DNA of 64,000 nucleotides from Pseudomonas oleovorans subsp. oleovorans (GTDB lineage Bacteria; Pseudomonadota; Gammaproteobacteria; Pseudomonadales; Pseudomonadaceae), in NCBI RefSeq assembly GCF_002197815.1, contig NZ_NIUB01000017.1:38710-102709 (forward strand). Direction: 5' to 3'. A model generated the notes under the pieces. The model did no database searches and was not told the DNA's origin. It worked only from the letters and a program-made list of their open reading frames with translations. Shown in pieces: positions 63,772 through 64,000 of this stretch. Within the stretch, counting starts at the first letter, position 1. The number at the start of each line of letters is the position of its first letter. The position numbers were made by a program, and so were the translations under genes.

Positions 63772-64000
63772 CCTCTCCCGCTTGATGGGGAGGGTGCGTG
63801 AAGGGCGGGAGAGGGGAGCGAAGTTGGCGTTCGCGTTGGTGACGTAGGGTGGGCTTCAGCCCACCGCGACCTACATTGGTGGGCTAAAGTGGAGCACCGC
63901 CCGGTCCACCCTACAAATCGACGCAGCGAATTTGTAGGAGCGGCGCCCCGCCGCGAAGCAGGCCGCGCGCAATTGAGAAACTTCGCCCCGGGGCGGGGCT
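63772..64000. repeat. Repeat-dense right end of the window
   Basis: No gene here. In order: a CTCTCCCGC...GCGGGAGAG inverted repeat (63773-63816) like the one between liuA and liuB; a GTAGGGTGGGC palindrome (63843-63914) whose right arm is interrupted by about 16 extra bases; and a partial GTAGGAGCGGCGCCCCG repeat from 63934 to the edge, like the cluster at 19376. Confidence 0.75.

Overview
The window is a high-GC, gene-dense chromosomal segment from a Pseudomonas-like gammaproteobacterium. Its gene content and local order match the P. aeruginosa backbone: the liu leucine-catabolism operon, vacJ-rssB-rssC-tal-dusA, nosP-nahK, nasST, and fabI-npp/yej-mltD-gloB-rnhA-dnaQ-ldcA-fimL-nudC. The many short palindromic repeats suggest a member of the P. 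mendocina/oleovorans/pseudoalcaligenes group, but that placement is inference. No phage, CRISPR array, tRNA or rRNA gene was seen.

Layout. (1) 1-8.4 kb, minus strand: liuR-liuA-liuB-liuC-liuD-liuE followed by an acetoacetyl-CoA synthetase that runs off the left edge. Together they convert isovaleryl-CoA to acetyl-CoA and activate the acetoacetate released. A perfect LiuR-type operator lies upstream of liuR. (2) 8.4-10.7 kb: a decayed patch. It holds a short-chain dehydrogenase with an apparent in-frame deletion of its NAG motif, a frameshifted and truncated thiolase, and a broken IS5-type transposase. (3) 10.7-16.7 kb: thioesterase, VacJ/MlaA, PilZ protein, RssB/RssC-type general-stress regulators, transaldolase, a frameshifted Fur-like DNA-binding protein and DusA. 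(4) 16.9-25.6 kb: an isolated pqqF, a porin, a small membrane protein, and the nosP-nahK nitric-oxide sensor and kinase pair.

(5) 26.2-29.3 kb: an operon of ATP-grasp, alpha-E and transglutaminase-like genes. (6) 29.4-37.9 kb: a cytochrome c with a frameshift, a rhodanese, a thiolase/multifunctional beta-oxidation pair, small periplasmic or membrane proteins, a glutamine amidotransferase and an acyltransferase. (7) 38.0-41.6 kb: alaC-type aminotransferase and nasS-nasT, with an attenuator-like leader before nasS. (8) 41.6-49.8 kb: fabI and a five-gene peptide ABC importer with two binding proteins. (9) 49.9-63.7 kb: HDOD protein, mltD, gloB, methyltransferase, rnhA, dnaQ, ldcA, a dienoyl-CoA isomerase-like crotonase, fimL, nudC, a TauE/SafE permease and a membrane protein.

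At least three families of palindromic intergenic repeats recur throughout, and in one place a repeat supplies the stop codons of both flanking genes. The observations most worth checking are RNA-level: a mutually exclusive terminator/antiterminator before nasS, a Shine-Dalgarno-trapping hairpin with an alternative fold before ldcA, and a compact three-way-junction fold between tal and the Fur-like gene. I did not find a convincing wholly new multi-gene system.
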